A DNA stretch of 64,000 nt from Cyanobium sp. WAJ14-Wanaka (GTDB taxonomy: Bacteria; Cyanobacteriota; Cyanobacteriia; PCC-6307; Cyanobiaceae), in assembly GCF_024345375.1 (NCBI RefSeq), contig NZ_JAGQAZ010000001.1, forward strand, positions 620,001-684,000, written 5' to 3'. The number at the start of each line of letters is the position of its first letter. Within the stretch, counting starts at the first letter, position 1. The position numbers and the translations under genes are program-made. The notes below the pieces were generated by a model. That model made no database searches. It worked only from the letters and a program-made list of their open reading frames with translations, and was not told the DNA's origin. This document shows, piece by piece, positions 10,737 to 21,012 of this stretch.

Positions 10737-12518
10737 GTGACGAACTCCAGCGTGGGGGCCTATCGGGTTGATCTGATCCGGCGCTATTTGCGCCCCCACA
10801 AAAAAACGGTGCTGCTGGGGGCCCTGGCCCTAGTGATCGTCAACGTGCTCAGCGTTTCGATCCCCCTGCTGGTGAGGCAGGTAATTAATGAGCTGAACAG
10901 CGGCTTCAGCCTGCAAACCCTGCTGCACCAGGCCCTATTGATCGTGGCCCTGGCCACCTTGATGGGTGGATTTCGGCTTTGGTCACGAATGCTGGTGTTT
11001 GGGGTGGGCCGCCAGGTGGAGGCCGATCTCAAGCAGCAAATTTTCGATCACCTCCTCAAGCAGGAACCCGGCTGGGTTCAAACCACCGGCAGTGGTGAGG
11101 TGATCAGTCGAGCCACCAGCGACGTGGAAAACGTGCGACGGCTGCTGGGCTTTGCCGTTCTGAGCCTCACAAACACTGCCCTGGCCTACGCCCTGACCTT
11201 GCCAGCCATGCTGGCCATCGACCCCTGGTTAAGCCTGGCGGCCGTTGGGCTCTACCCCCTGATGTTGCTGGTGGTTCGCCTCTTCGGCGGCCGGATGATG
11301 GGCCAACAGAGGCGCCAGCAGGAAGCCCTGGCCTCCATGAGTGATCTGATCCAGGAAGACCTCTCCGGCATCAGTGCGATCAAGATCTATGGCCAGGAGG
11401 CCACCGAACAATCGGCCTTTGCCTCCCGCAATCGCAGCTATCGGGATGCGGCCCTAAACCTGGCCCGCACCCGCAGCACCCTCTTTCCCCTACTGGAGGG
11501 AATCTCTTCCGTAAGTCTGCTGTTGCTGCTGGCCCTGGGCAGTGGCCAACTCGAATCGGGCAGGTTGTCGATCGGCGACATCGTCGCCCTGATCCTGTTT
11601 GTGGAGCGGTTGGTCTTCCCCACGGCCCTGCTTGGCTTCACCTTGAACACCTTCCAAACAGGGCAGGTGAGCCTGGAGCGAATCGAAGAACTGCTGGACC
11701 GCCAACCGCAGATCGTCTCGCCGCCCCAACCAATAGAAGTTGCCGAATTGGGGCATGGAGCCATTCAGGCCCGGGGCCTGACCGTTACCTACCCAGGAAG
11801 CAGCAGGCCGGCTTTGCTGGATGTGAGCTTTGATTTGCGGCCAGGGGAGCTGGTGGCCGTGGTGGGACCGGTGGGCTGCGGCAAGACCACCCTGGCCCGG
11901 GCCCTCGGCCGCATGGTGGAGGTGGCGCCAGGTTGCCTTTGGCTCGACGGATGTGATGTCACCCACCTGGCCCTTTCGGAACTGCGCCGCCGGGTGGCCC
12001 TGGTGCCCCAGGAGGGTTTCCTGTTCACGGCAACCCTCGCCGACAACCTCCGTTACGGCGACCCAAATGCCCCCGACAGCTCGGTGGAGAGTGCGGCTCA
12101 GCAGGCCCGGTTAGAGGGGGATATCAAGAGCTTTCCCGATGGCTACCAAACCCTGGTGGGCGAGCGGGGAATCACCCTCAGCGGTGGCCAACGCCAGCGC
12201 ACCTCCCTTGGCCGGGCCCTGCTGGTGGATGCACCCCTACTGGTACTAGACGACGCCCTGGCAAGCGTTGATAACAACACAGCCGCAGCAATTCTGCGCA
12301 CCATTCGGGCTGAAAAGGGAAGGCAGTTGCAGTCACGCACGGTGTTGATGATCAGCCACCAACTCACGGCCGCCGCCGCCTGTGATCGAATCCTGGTGCT
12401 CGACGGGGGACGACTTGTGCAGCAGGGTCACCACAGCGAACTGGTGGATCAGGTCGGCACCTACCGGCGCCTCTGGGAGCGGGAACAGGCCAGCGAACAA
12501 TTGCGCGCCGCCAGCTAG
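10737..12518 (+). CDS. ABC exporter, fused permease and ATPase (half-transporter)
   Basis: A type IV ABC exporter of 593 residues, expected to work as a dimer in the cytoplasmic membrane. Six membrane helices lie in residues about 25-320. The ATPase domain has Walker A (VGPVGCGKTT, 376-385), Q-loop (VPQEGFLF), signature LSGGQ (481-485), Walker B (PLLVLDD, 500-506) and H-loop H541. The residue after the Walker B aspartate is Asp506 rather than Glu, as in MdlA/YheI-type members, which suggests it may act as one half of an asymmetric site. The substrate cannot be told. The start is GTG. Confidence 0.92.
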   Translation: MTNSSVGAYRVDLIRRYLRPHKKTVLLGALALVIVNVLSVSIPLLVRQVINELNSGFSLQTLLHQALLIVALATLMGGFRLWSRMLVFGVGRQVEADLKQQIFDHLLKQEPGWVQTTGSGEVISRATSDVENVRRLLGFAVLSLTNTALAYALTLPAMLAIDPWLSLAAVGLYPLMLLVVRLFGGRMMGQQRRQQEALASMSDLIQEDLSGISAIKIYGQEATEQSAFASRNRSYRDAALNLARTRSTLFPLLEGISSVSLLLLLALGSGQLESGRLSIGDIVALILFVERLVFPTALLGFTLNTFQTGQVSLERIEELLDRQPQIVSPPQPIEVAELGHGAIQARGLTVTYPGSSRPALLDVSFDLRPGELVAVVGPVGCGKTTLARALGRMVEVAPGCLWLDGCDVTHLALSELRRRVALVPQEGFLFTATLADNLRYGDPNAPDSSVESAAQQARLEGDIKSFPDGYQTLVGERGITLSGGQRQRTSLGRALLVDAPLLVLDDALASVDNNTAAAILRTIRAEKGRQLQSRTVLMISHQLTAAAACDRILVLDGGRLVQQGHHSELVDQVGTYRRLWEREQASEQLRAAS

Positions 12519-12575
12519 GCCTGCCTAGGCTCAGGCCCTCACTTGATTTGCCCAAATAGGGGCTTATTGGCCACC

Positions 12576-13253
12576 ATGAGCTCTCCCTTGCATGCCGTGC
12601 TGGGTACGCCAATCAATACGCCCCCGGGCCCAGGCCAAGGGGAAGCGGTTTTTGGCTGTGGCTGCTTTTGGGGAGCGGAAAAGGGTTTTTGGCGGCTGCC
12701 AGGGGTATTCAGCACCGCCGTGGGCTATGCCGGAGGCCATCTCGAGAACCCGGACTACGGGCAGGTGTGCTCGGGACAGACCGGCCACAGCGAGGTGGTG
12801 AGGGTGGTTTGGGACACCAACCAGGTCGACTTCAGTGACCTGCTCAAGCTGTTTTGGGAATGCCACGATCCCACCCAGGGGGATCGCCAGGGAAACGACC
12901 GGGGTAGCCAGTACAGATCCGTGATCTACGTAAACAGCCCGGAGCTGATGGCGCTGGTTGAGGCCAGTAGGCAGGCCTATCAATCCCTGCTCGACCAGGC
13001 AGGCCTAGGCAGCATCACCACCGAAGTGAAAGCCGATCAACACCTGTATTACGCCGAGACCTACCACCAGCAATATCTGGCCAAGCCGGGTAGTCGTCCC
13101 TACTGCTCCGCCCAACCCACGGGCCAGAGGCTCAGCCAATTCGAGGGTGCCAACTTCAAGCTTGATCCAAGGGTCTGGGAGCACTACGACTGGGCCGTTT
13201 CCCACTGCGTGCTGAGGGGAGACAACAGCCAAATCCGATTGGCCGTGGCCTAG
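12576..13253 (+). CDS. msrA: Peptide-methionine (S)-S-oxide reductase
   Basis: Repairs the S-sulfoxide of methionine in oxidised proteins. The active site reads FGCGCFWGAEKGF with the catalytic cysteine C30, followed by GYAGGHLENPDYGQVCSGQTGHSEVV and the DRQGNDRGSQYRS motif. The reading frame is open from 12543 but ATG 12576 (MSSPLHAVLG) gives the usual cyanobacterial form with about 25 residues before the active site. The C-terminal YCSAQPTGQR carries a possible resolving cysteine. It stands alone between the ABC exporter and small hypothetical genes. Confidence 0.95.
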   Translation: MSSPLHAVLGTPINTPPGPGQGEAVFGCGCFWGAEKGFWRLPGVFSTAVGYAGGHLENPDYGQVCSGQTGHSEVVRVVWDTNQVDFSDLLKLFWECHDPTQGDRQGNDRGSQYRSVIYVNSPELMALVEASRQAYQSLLDQAGLGSITTEVKADQHLYYAETYHQQYLAKPGSRPYCSAQPTGQRLSQFEGANFKLDPRVWEHYDWAVSHCVLRGDNSQIRLAVA

Positions 13254-13268
13254 GCGGCAGAGGCCTTG

Positions 13269-13562
13269 ATGTTTGCCCTAGCTGCCATTTCCACGATTGC
13301 CATGGGCTCTCCCTGGTGGGAGGACTACGGCAAGAGCGAAATCTTTTTGTGCCCAAACCAGCTGAGCCTGGTAATCGAGCGCAATGATGTTCAGGCCTCT
13401 GTCCTGAGTGGTCGCTTCCGCACCACCCTGTTCCGTGAGCAATCGGATCTCCCTGGCCTGCGCTTCGGCGATGACCAAATGCGCCTGATCCTCAGGGGTG
13501 ATGTGCTCACCATGGAGGAGCGAAACAACCGTTTCGACTGCATGCGCAGCCAGGAGGTTTGA
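13269..13562 (+). CDS. Small hypothetical protein, possibly exported, MliC-like pattern
   Basis: A 97-residue protein whose first 15 residues (MFALAAISTIAMGSP) are hydrophobic but lack a positive charge. The remainder is predicted beta-rich, with two cysteines, C28 (IFLCPN) and C91 (RFDCMR), placed as in the lysozyme-inhibitor MliC fold, where a disulfide joins the first and last strands; GLRFGDDQMRLILRGDVLTME also resembles that pattern. This is a weak resemblance, not an assignment. Its stop overlaps the start of the next gene by one base (TGATG). Confidence 0.6.
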   Translation: MFALAAISTIAMGSPWWEDYGKSEIFLCPNQLSLVIERNDVQASVLSGRFRTTLFREQSDLPGLRFGDDQMRLILRGDVLTMEERNNRFDCMRSQEV

Positions 13563-13729
13563 TGAATCCTTTACCCGACCGCGTGGCGATTGTGGGCATC
13601 CTCGCCACCCTGGGCATCTGCTTTGCCCTGGTGTTTTGGTTTGTGCGGCTAAATCCCGCTACCGATCCGCCCATGCAATGGCGTGAGCAGCCCACAAGGC
13701 AATCTGGAACCTCGGGGCAATTGTTGTGA
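13562..13729 (+). CDS. 55-residue single-pass membrane protein
   Basis: ATG 13562 overlaps the preceding stop by one base and the ORF ends in TGA at 13729, which overlaps the next gene's GTG by four bases. The product begins MNPLPDRVAIVGILATLGIC, and the stretch from residue 8 to 29 is strongly hydrophobic, followed by a charged tail rich in Arg, Gln and Pro. I do not recognise a family. The tight overlap on both sides is the main evidence that it is translated. Confidence 0.6.
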   Translation: MNPLPDRVAIVGILATLGICFALVFWFVRLNPATDPPMQWREQPTRQSGTSGQLL

Positions 13730-14055
13730 GTAGTAAGTCGAAGCGCCAACTCCACCCACTGCCGAAGGGTCTGGTGGAGCTCTACGGCCTGCTGGCCGTT
13801 TTGTTTGTGCTGGTGCCTGAGTGGATGGCCGATGGCGCCATGCTGGGCTGGCTGCGGAGTCGGGGCCAGGCAAATCTGCCTCCAGCTGCGGCTGCCTGGC
13901 GAAGATTGCCGGAGTTGAAGCTGGCCTCCATGGACTTCGCCCAGCTGCGCCAGCTGGCCAAGAGCTGCCGCCTTCCTGGCTACGCCAGTCTCAGTCGAGA
14001 TAGGTTGAGTGCCCGGCTCCTGCGGCGGCTGAAACGTCGTAAAGCGCTGTGGTAG
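13726..14055 (+). CDS. Hypothetical protein with membrane segment and Rho-N/SAP-like C-terminus
   Basis: A 109-residue protein starting at GTG 13726. Residues about 16-34 (VELYGLLAVLFVLVPEWM) form a hydrophobic segment. The C-terminal 45 residues (MDFAQLRQLAKSCRLPGYAS, then LSRDRLSARLLRRLKRRK) follow the helix-turn pattern of Rho N-terminal or SAP-like small nucleic-acid-binding domains, with a strongly basic end. This suggests a membrane-tethered nucleic-acid binder, an inference. It is the last gene of an overlapping trio and ends 12 bases before a tRNA gene. Confidence 0.65.
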   Translation: MSSKSKRQLHPLPKGLVELYGLLAVLFVLVPEWMADGAMLGWLRSRGQANLPPAAAAWRRLPELKLASMDFAQLRQLAKSCRLPGYASLSRDRLSARLLRRLKRRKALW

Positions 14056-14067
14056 CTTCCTTCTTGC

Positions 14068-14141
14068 CGGGGCGTAGCGCAGCTTGGTAGCGCACCACTT
14101 TGGGGTAGTGGGGGTCGCAGGTTCAAATCCTGTCGCTCCGA
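14068..14141 (+). tRNA. tRNA-Pro (anticodon GGG)
   Basis: A full cloverleaf can be drawn. Acceptor arm CGGGGCG pairs with CGCTCCG (one G-T pair), a D-arm GCGC...GCGC, an anticodon stem CCACT/AGTGG with loop TTGGGGT giving anticodon GGG, a variable loop, and a T-arm GCAGG-TTCAAAT-CCTGT. The CCA end is not encoded. The anticodon reads CCC and CCU proline codons, CCC being common in this GC-rich genome. Confidence 0.95.
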
Positions 14142-14166
14142 TTCAACCGGTTTTAAATCCCACCAG

Positions 14167-14191
14167 ACCGGCTTCCCATGCCGGTTTTTTT
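14167..14191 (+). terminator. Rho-independent terminator after tRNA-Pro
   Basis: ACCGGC pairs with GCCGGT around a 7-base loop and runs into a tract of seven or more T. It lies 26 bases after the tRNA end and before the convergent exonuclease gene, so it probably ends transcription of the tRNA and perhaps of the three small genes upstream. Confidence 0.85.
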
Positions 14192-14233
14192 GTGCCTAAC
14201 CCCTCCCCTGGCCAAGGAAGCGGACTGGTCCGC

Positions 14234-15145
14234 CTAGGCGGCGGCTGAATTTGCGCTGTCGACTGCATGCACAGGAAATGGCAAGGCCCCAGCCTCCCGC
14301 GCGCTGAGGCGACGGCTCCAGGCCTTCGGCACCGGATCATTCCAGCGAAAACCAGCCTCCTTGGCGCGATGGCGCTCGCCATAGCTCAGTTGGGCGCAAA
14401 ACAATTGGCGGGGCTCGAGGGCGGCAGCCAGCAACTCCTCCAGCTGGGGACAGCGCTCAAATACCTGCACCAAGTAGATGCAGTCGGTAAGGGCTCGATG
14501 GGCGGCCCAGACAGGAACCCCATAGGCCAGGGCCAAATCCCGCACCGAGGGCGTAGGACGCAGGTGACGGTCAGCTGGCCACTTGATGTCCTCCATGGAG
14601 CAGATCCAGGGCTTGTCGATATGGGGCAAGGGGGCCTGGCCGAACCACTGGCGATCAAAGGCGACGTTGTGGGCCAACACCGCATCGGCCGCGGCGAGCA
14701 TGGCCTCAAAGCAAAGCAAACCCGCCTGCCATGGCTGGCTTAGCCGGGTTACCTCAGCCGCAATGCCGTTGACATGCTCGGCGGGGTTGCTGCTGGCTGG
14801 CATCAGGAACGACACCTGACTGAGCACTGCCCTGCTGGCCACATGGAAGAGAACCGCACCCACCTCTATGCACTTGCCCCGCGAAGGATCCAGGCCAGTG
14901 GTCTCGGTATCCAGCACCAGGAGCAGTTCGGGCACGGGGGTTTGCACGGGCAAGGGAGTTTGCACGGGCAAGGGGGTTTGCTCCGGCACAGCAGGCATCG
15001 GTGCCTCAACAAGTAGCGCCTGCAGATCGTTTTGTTCCCAAAAACTGGGTTGCTCCCCCATCCCAGTAACCAGAAGCTCAATCCCATCTTCCCAGGCGGG
15101 GCAAGCCCCATCGCCAGCATCGAAAGTGCCTAGGTTTGCCCCCAT
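14234..15145 (-). CDS. DnaQ-like 3'-5' exonuclease family protein
   Basis: A 303-residue protein. The exonuclease fold spans residues about 85-250: LLLVLDTETTGLDPSRGKCIEVG (ExoI, with the D and E ligands), VLAHNVAFDRQWF (ExoII) and HRALTDCIYLVQV (ExoIII with H and D), so all metal-binding acidic residues are kept. The N-terminal 80 residues are variable and contain three copies of a PLPVQT unit. A C-terminal 60-residue region (FCAQLSYGERHRAKEAGFRW...) resembles short domains appended to other DnaQ-like proteins. TTG 15148 lies one codon upstream of the chosen ATG. It is probably a repair or RNA exonuclease rather than the replicative epsilon subunit (inference). Confidence 0.85.
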   Translation of the reverse strand: MGANLGTFDAGDGACPAWEDGIELLVTGMGEQPSFWEQNDLQALLVEAPMPAVPEQTPLPVQTPLPVQTPVPELLLVLDTETTGLDPSRGKCIEVGAVLFHVASRAVLSQVSFLMPASSNPAEHVNGIAAEVTRLSQPWQAGLLCFEAMLAAADAVLAHNVAFDRQWFGQAPLPHIDKPWICSMEDIKWPADRHLRPTPSVRDLALAYGVPVWAAHRALTDCIYLVQVFERCPQLEELLAAALEPRQLFCAQLSYGERHRAKEAGFRWNDPVPKAWSRRLSAREAGALPFPVHAVDSANSAAA

Positions 15146-15175
15146 CAAGTTCTAAGAAGCAAACAGCTGCAGCCC

Positions 15176-15634
15176 ATGGCCCTAAGCGTCGGTGATACTG
15201 CCCCCCCCATTGCCCTGCGCGATCAAAACGGCGAGGAGCACCGCAGTGACCAATTAGACGGCAAGGCCCTGGTGTTGTTTTTCTATCCGAAGGACGACAC
15301 CCCCGGCTGCACGATGGAGGCCTGCGCCTTCCGGGACAGCTACGCAGATCTACGGGCCATGGGAGCCGAGGTCTGGGGCGTAAGCGGCGATGACCAAGCC
15401 AGCCACCAGCGTTTTGCCAACCGCCACCAGCTGCCCTATCCCCTGCTGGTCGATGCAGGCCAGCGCCTGAGGAAGGCCTTTGGCGTGCCAAACGTGCTCG
15501 GGCTGCTGCCCGGTCGAGTCACCTATGTGATCGATGCCAATGGCGTGGTGCGCCATATTTTCAACAACCTGCTGGATGGTCCGGCCCACCGCAATGAGGC
15601 CAAGGCGGCCCTGCAAAAGCTGTTGTCCAACTAA
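15176..15634 (+). CDS. bcp: Peroxiredoxin, BCP/PrxQ type
   Basis: A thiol peroxidase that reduces hydrogen peroxide and alkyl peroxides using thioredoxin. The active site KDDTPGCTMEACAFRD has the peroxidatic cysteine C45 and the resolving C50 five residues later, the atypical two-cysteine PrxQ arrangement. 152 residues, normal length, no signal peptide. ATG 15176 is the only sensible start. A DUF1350 gene follows 5 bases after the stop. Confidence 0.94.
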   Translation: MALSVGDTAPPIALRDQNGEEHRSDQLDGKALVLFFYPKDDTPGCTMEACAFRDSYADLRAMGAEVWGVSGDDQASHQRFANRHQLPYPLLVDAGQRLRKAFGVPNVLGLLPGRVTYVIDANGVVRHIFNNLLDGPAHRNEAKAALQKLLSN

Positions 15635-15639
15635 AAAGC

Positions 15640-16364
15640 ATGGGCCGTTGGCGCCAACAGGGGGATATCTGGTTGCTCGAGCCCTCCCTTGGCTCGGCCA
15701 TGGGCACCATTGAATTCATTGGCGGCAGCTATCTGGCCGCCAAACCTCAACTCAGCTATCGCCGAATGCTGGAGGCCCTGGGGGAGCAGGGCTGGCGGCT
15801 GGCGGCCTGGAGCTATGTGCCGGGATTTGACCACCAAGCCCAAGCAAATCAGGCTTGGCGGCAATTTCGACAGCTAAAAGCAACGGGTTACCACCGCGAC
15901 CCCCAACAGCCGTTGATGCGGCTGGGGCACAGCCTGGGTTGCAAGTTGCACCTGCTTGCCCCAGACGGTGGCAGGGGCTGTAGCGGCCTGGCGGCCCTGA
16001 GCTTCAACAATTTCTCAGCCGAGCGCTCCGTTCCCCTGCTGGCCGAAATGGGACAGCAATTTGGCTTCCGCAGTGAATTCAGCCCATCACCAGCTGAAAC
16101 CCTGGAGCAGGTCGCCCAGCACTACGGCCAGGCCCGCAACCTGCTGGTGCGTTTTTCTAAGGATTCGATCGACCAGAGCATGGGGCTCCTGGAGGTGCTG
16201 CAATCCCGCCCCAACGATCAATCGACGCTCAAAACACTTGCTGGCGATCACCTCACGCCCGCAAGTGCGGGGCTGCGCCAAAACCTGCTTGGTAGCTGGG
16301 CGGATGATCCCAAGAGGCAAGCGGTAATAAACGAGCTCTGTCAGTTGATTAGGGGCTGGTCTTC

Positions 16365-16368
<4 letters not shown>
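15640..16368 (+). CDS. DUF1350 family protein (alpha/beta-hydrolase-like)
   Basis: 242 residues. The sequence ([49 protein letters not shown]) matches the DUF1350 family of cyanobacteria and plastids as I recall it. GHSLG is a nucleophile-elbow pattern with a serine at about residue 99, so a hydrolase fold is likely, but the substrate is unknown. It follows bcp closely and its end overlaps the end of acs by 4 bases, tail to tail. Confidence 0.8.
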
Positions 16369-18344
<1,976 letters not shown>

Positions 18345-18438
18345 GGCAGCGCTGTTGATCAATATTTAGGGATAAGTCCATCCAAGCATCAATTAAGAGC
18401 CTCCCCAAAGAGTTGCGGCCTTCTTGCAGGATGGGTCA

Positions 18439-19104
18439 ATGGCCCACCCCGCAGCCTGCCTCTTTGACCTGGACGGGCTGTTGCTCGATACCGAGCCCCT
18501 GCATGCCCAAGCCTGGCAAATGGCAGCCCAGCACTTTGGCTGCCCACTAAGTTCTGCCCAACTGATGGCCCTGCGGGGCAGGCGCAGACTGGATTGCACA
18601 AAAACAGTTCGCACTTGGATTCTGGAAAATGGTGGGGAAGATCCAGGCTCGGATCAACTGTTAGCGGTGCGTCAACCGGTGGCCGAAGCGCTGCTGATCC
18701 ATGCCCAACCAACCCGGGGAGCAAAGCAGTTAGTTGATACCTGTGGCGCTCTGGGGATACCAATCGCCCTGGCCACCAGCAGCTCAAGGCAGGCCGTTGC
18801 ACTTAAGGCCGCCCCCCATCCCTGGCTGGAGCAAATTCGCACCAGGGTGCACGGCGACGATCCCGAATTGGGGGCTGGCAAGCCAGCCCCTGACGTTTTT
18901 TTGCTCGCAGCTAGACGCCTGGGCGTCGATCCAGGGGCCTGCTGGGCCTTCGAGGATTCACCGGCTGGCGCCCATAGCGCCATGGCTGCAGGCTGCAGGG
19001 TTTTTGTGGTGCCGCCTGCCCAAATGGATTCTGCTGAACTTGCTGCCGCCTATCCACCTGGGATCCATCTGCTTAACCACCTGGGCGAAGTTGAACTGTC
19101 CTAG
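18439..19104 (+). CDS. HAD superfamily phosphatase (subfamily IA)
   Basis: 221 residues from ATG 18439. Motif I FDLDGLLLDTEP gives nucleophile D10 and acid/base D12; motif II is LATSSSRQAV with the conserved serine; K in GAGKPAPDVFLLAARRLG is motif III; and FEDSPAGAHSAMAAGC is motif IV. The cap domain is alpha-helical, as in beta-phosphoglucomutase and sugar-phosphate phosphatases. The substrate cannot be assigned. The HAD gene and the prenyl synthase end facing each other 22 bases apart. Confidence 0.85.
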   Translation: MAHPAACLFDLDGLLLDTEPLHAQAWQMAAQHFGCPLSSAQLMALRGRRRLDCTKTVRTWILENGGEDPGSDQLLAVRQPVAEALLIHAQPTRGAKQLVDTCGALGIPIALATSSSRQAVALKAAPHPWLEQIRTRVHGDDPELGAGKPAPDVFLLAARRLGVDPGACWAFEDSPAGAHSAMAAGCRVFVVPPAQMDSAELAAAYPPGIHLLNHLGEVELS

Positions 19105-19126
19105 TGGGCTCCTCAGGGGTGGGGGC

Positions 19127-20098
19127 TCAGTAGAGACGACTCAAAACAAACTCCGGCAGGCAGAGCAGGGCACTGCGGGATTCGGAAGGATCGAGCCAGT
19201 CGATGGCATTGCCGGCATCATGGGCAAAGCCCTCAGCCAAGGCGTTGGAGCGGGGTATTGCCTCGCAGCTTCGGACCATCTCAAGGGCATGCTCCAGGTC
19301 ACCCTCTTCACTGAATTCCCGCTCAATTAGGCCAGCAAGGGCTGGGCGCTCCTCAAGTGCATAAAGCACTGGGGCGGTGAGATAGCCGGAGGCCAGATCA
19401 CTGGCGGCAGGCTTGCCCAACTGCTGGTCGCTGCCGGTGAAATCGAGAATGTCATCGACCACCTGGAAGGCTAGGCCGAGCTGGCGACCAAAGCGGTAGA
19501 GATCGTCGAGCTGGTTGGAGGGCAGCCCCCCAAGCACCCCGGCTGCCTTGGCACTGTTGGCCATCAAGGAGGCGGTTTTGCAGTAGCTCTTCTCGAGGTA
19601 GGTCTCGAAGGTCTGGCCGGTGTCGTAGCGGAAAAGGCCCTGGCGCACCTCCCCATCCGCCAAATCCATGATCACCCGAGAAAGCAATTTGACCACCGCG
19701 AGGTCATCGAGATTTGCCAGGTGCCAGCTGGCCTGGGCAAACAGAAAATCACCGGCAAGTACGGCGACCCTGTGGTTGAAGCGGCTGTGAACCGTATCGA
19801 CACCACGGCGGGTGGCAGCTTCGTCGACCACGTCGTCGTGGACAAGGGAAGCGGTGTGGATCATCTCCGTGATTTCCGCCAGGCGCCGATGGCGGGAACC
19901 CAATTCCCCGTCAGAAGAGATGGCCCTGGAAATCAACAGCACAATGCCGGGCCTTAAACGCTTGCCGCCGGCGGCAAAAAGGTGCTCAGCAGCAGCCTGG
20001 AGAATTGGATGGCCAGCACCTATCAGGCTGCGCAAGTCGGCCAGCAGGGCATCCAAATCAGCCTCTACGGGCTGTAGCAGCTCAGCAACCGTTGCCAC
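19127..20098 (-). CDS. sds: Polyprenyl (solanesyl) diphosphate synthase
   Basis: A trans-prenyltransferase that builds the long side chain of plastoquinone. The first Asp-rich motif is HDDVVDEAATRRG, the second DDILDFTGSDQQLGKP, with KRLRPGIVLL upstream and SRFNHRVAVLAGDFLFAQA between. 323 residues. In cyanobacteria this family normally makes the C45 solanesyl chain; the chain length cannot be read with certainty. The C-terminus CLPEFVLSRLY is typical of this group. murI is 23 bases upstream on the same strand, a pairing commonly seen in picocyanobacteria. Confidence 0.93.
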   Translation of the reverse strand: MATVAELLQPVEADLDALLADLRSLIGAGHPILQAAAEHLFAAGGKRLRPGIVLLISRAISSDGELGSRHRRLAEITEMIHTASLVHDDVVDEAATRRGVDTVHSRFNHRVAVLAGDFLFAQASWHLANLDDLAVVKLLSRVIMDLADGEVRQGLFRYDTGQTFETYLEKSYCKTASLMANSAKAAGVLGGLPSNQLDDLYRFGRQLGLAFQVVDDILDFTGSDQQLGKPAASDLASGYLTAPVLYALEERPALAGLIEREFSEEGDLEHALEMVRSCEAIPRSNALAEGFAHDAGNAIDWLDPSESRSALLCLPEFVLSRLY

Positions 20099-20121
20099 AA
20101 CACCTCCGCTGTCCAGTGATC

Positions 20122-20946
20122 CTAGAAGGCTCGCTCGGTCGACCGCAGATCAACCTGCTGAACACTGGGACAATGCCCCAGCCAGGGCGTCGCAGCGGCG
20201 GCAAAGTCGAGGGCGCAGCCTGTCACACAGAGTCGCGAGCGCGCATCGGTAGGGATAACGGCATCCCCGCCCAAATCTGCCTCGGGGGAGTCCCCCAGGC
20301 TGGCCAAAAGGGGGCCAAGCCGCTGCACCGCCGCCTCAGCCGGGTCAACCAAGTTAACCCCCTCCGGCAAAAGCTCCTTGAGCAGGGGCCGCAGCATCGG
20401 GTAGTGGGTACAACCGAGAACCACGGTGTCCACATTTGCCTCCAGCAGGGGTGCCACCGCCTGGGTGGCCGCAGCCCTCAGGGCCGGGGCATCGAGGTCA
20501 CCCGCCTCGATGTGGGGCACAAAAGCGGGGCAGCCCACCTCCACAACCTTGGCTAGGGGGCGGCTGGCCTGGATGGTGCGTCGATAGGCGCCGCTGGCGG
20601 CGGTGGCCGGAGTTGCCAAAACACCAACGCGATCACTTTGGAGCTGGGCGGCAACGCTGTCGATCAGGCCCACCACCGGCACCCCAGCCTCAGCCACCGC
20701 CACATCAAGGGCTAGGGCATTGGAGGTGTTGCAAGCCATCACCAAAACCCCCACCCCCTGGCCCTTGAGCCAATGCACCACCTCTGCCGCAATCGTGCGG
20801 ATCTCTTCCACACTGCGCTGGCCATAGGGCACCCGGGCCGTATCGCCCAAAAAGAGGCAACGGCTATGGGGATAGGTGGCATGGATCTGGCGCAGCACGG
20901 TCAGGCCCCCCAGACCGCTGTCAAACAAACCCACCAGGATGCTCAT
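20122..20946 (-). CDS. murI: Glutamate racemase
   Basis: Makes D-glutamate for peptidoglycan. GLFDSGLGGLTVL at the start, MACNTSNALALD with C72 and VLGCTHYPMLRP with C179 supply the two catalytic cysteines that abstract and donate the alpha proton. 274 residues, normal length. ATG 20946 opens MSILVGLFDSG. It sits upstream of the prenyl synthase in a probable two-gene operon, with the amidase gene ending 66 bases further upstream. Confidence 0.96.
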   Translation of the reverse strand: MSILVGLFDSGLGGLTVLRQIHATYPHSRCLFLGDTARVPYGQRSVEEIRTIAAEVVHWLKGQGVGVLVMACNTSNALALDVAVAEAGVPVVGLIDSVAAQLQSDRVGVLATPATAASGAYRRTIQASRPLAKVVEVGCPAFVPHIEAGDLDAPALRAAATQAVAPLLEANVDTVVLGCTHYPMLRPLLKELLPEGVNLVDPAEAAVQRLGPLLASLGDSPEADLGGDAVIPTDARSRLCVTGCALDFAAAATPWLGHCPSVQQVDLRSTERAF

Positions 20947-21012
20947 CGCCGACTGGGCCCTAGGGCCGGTGCCATCGCCATTCGGCGGAAAGTGGTTTTT
21001 CCAGGCATGGCA

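Noticed and set aside
12500-13260. Apparent clustering of CCTAGG near gene ends
   Set aside because: A rough count of about 20 sites in 64 kb is what this base composition predicts.
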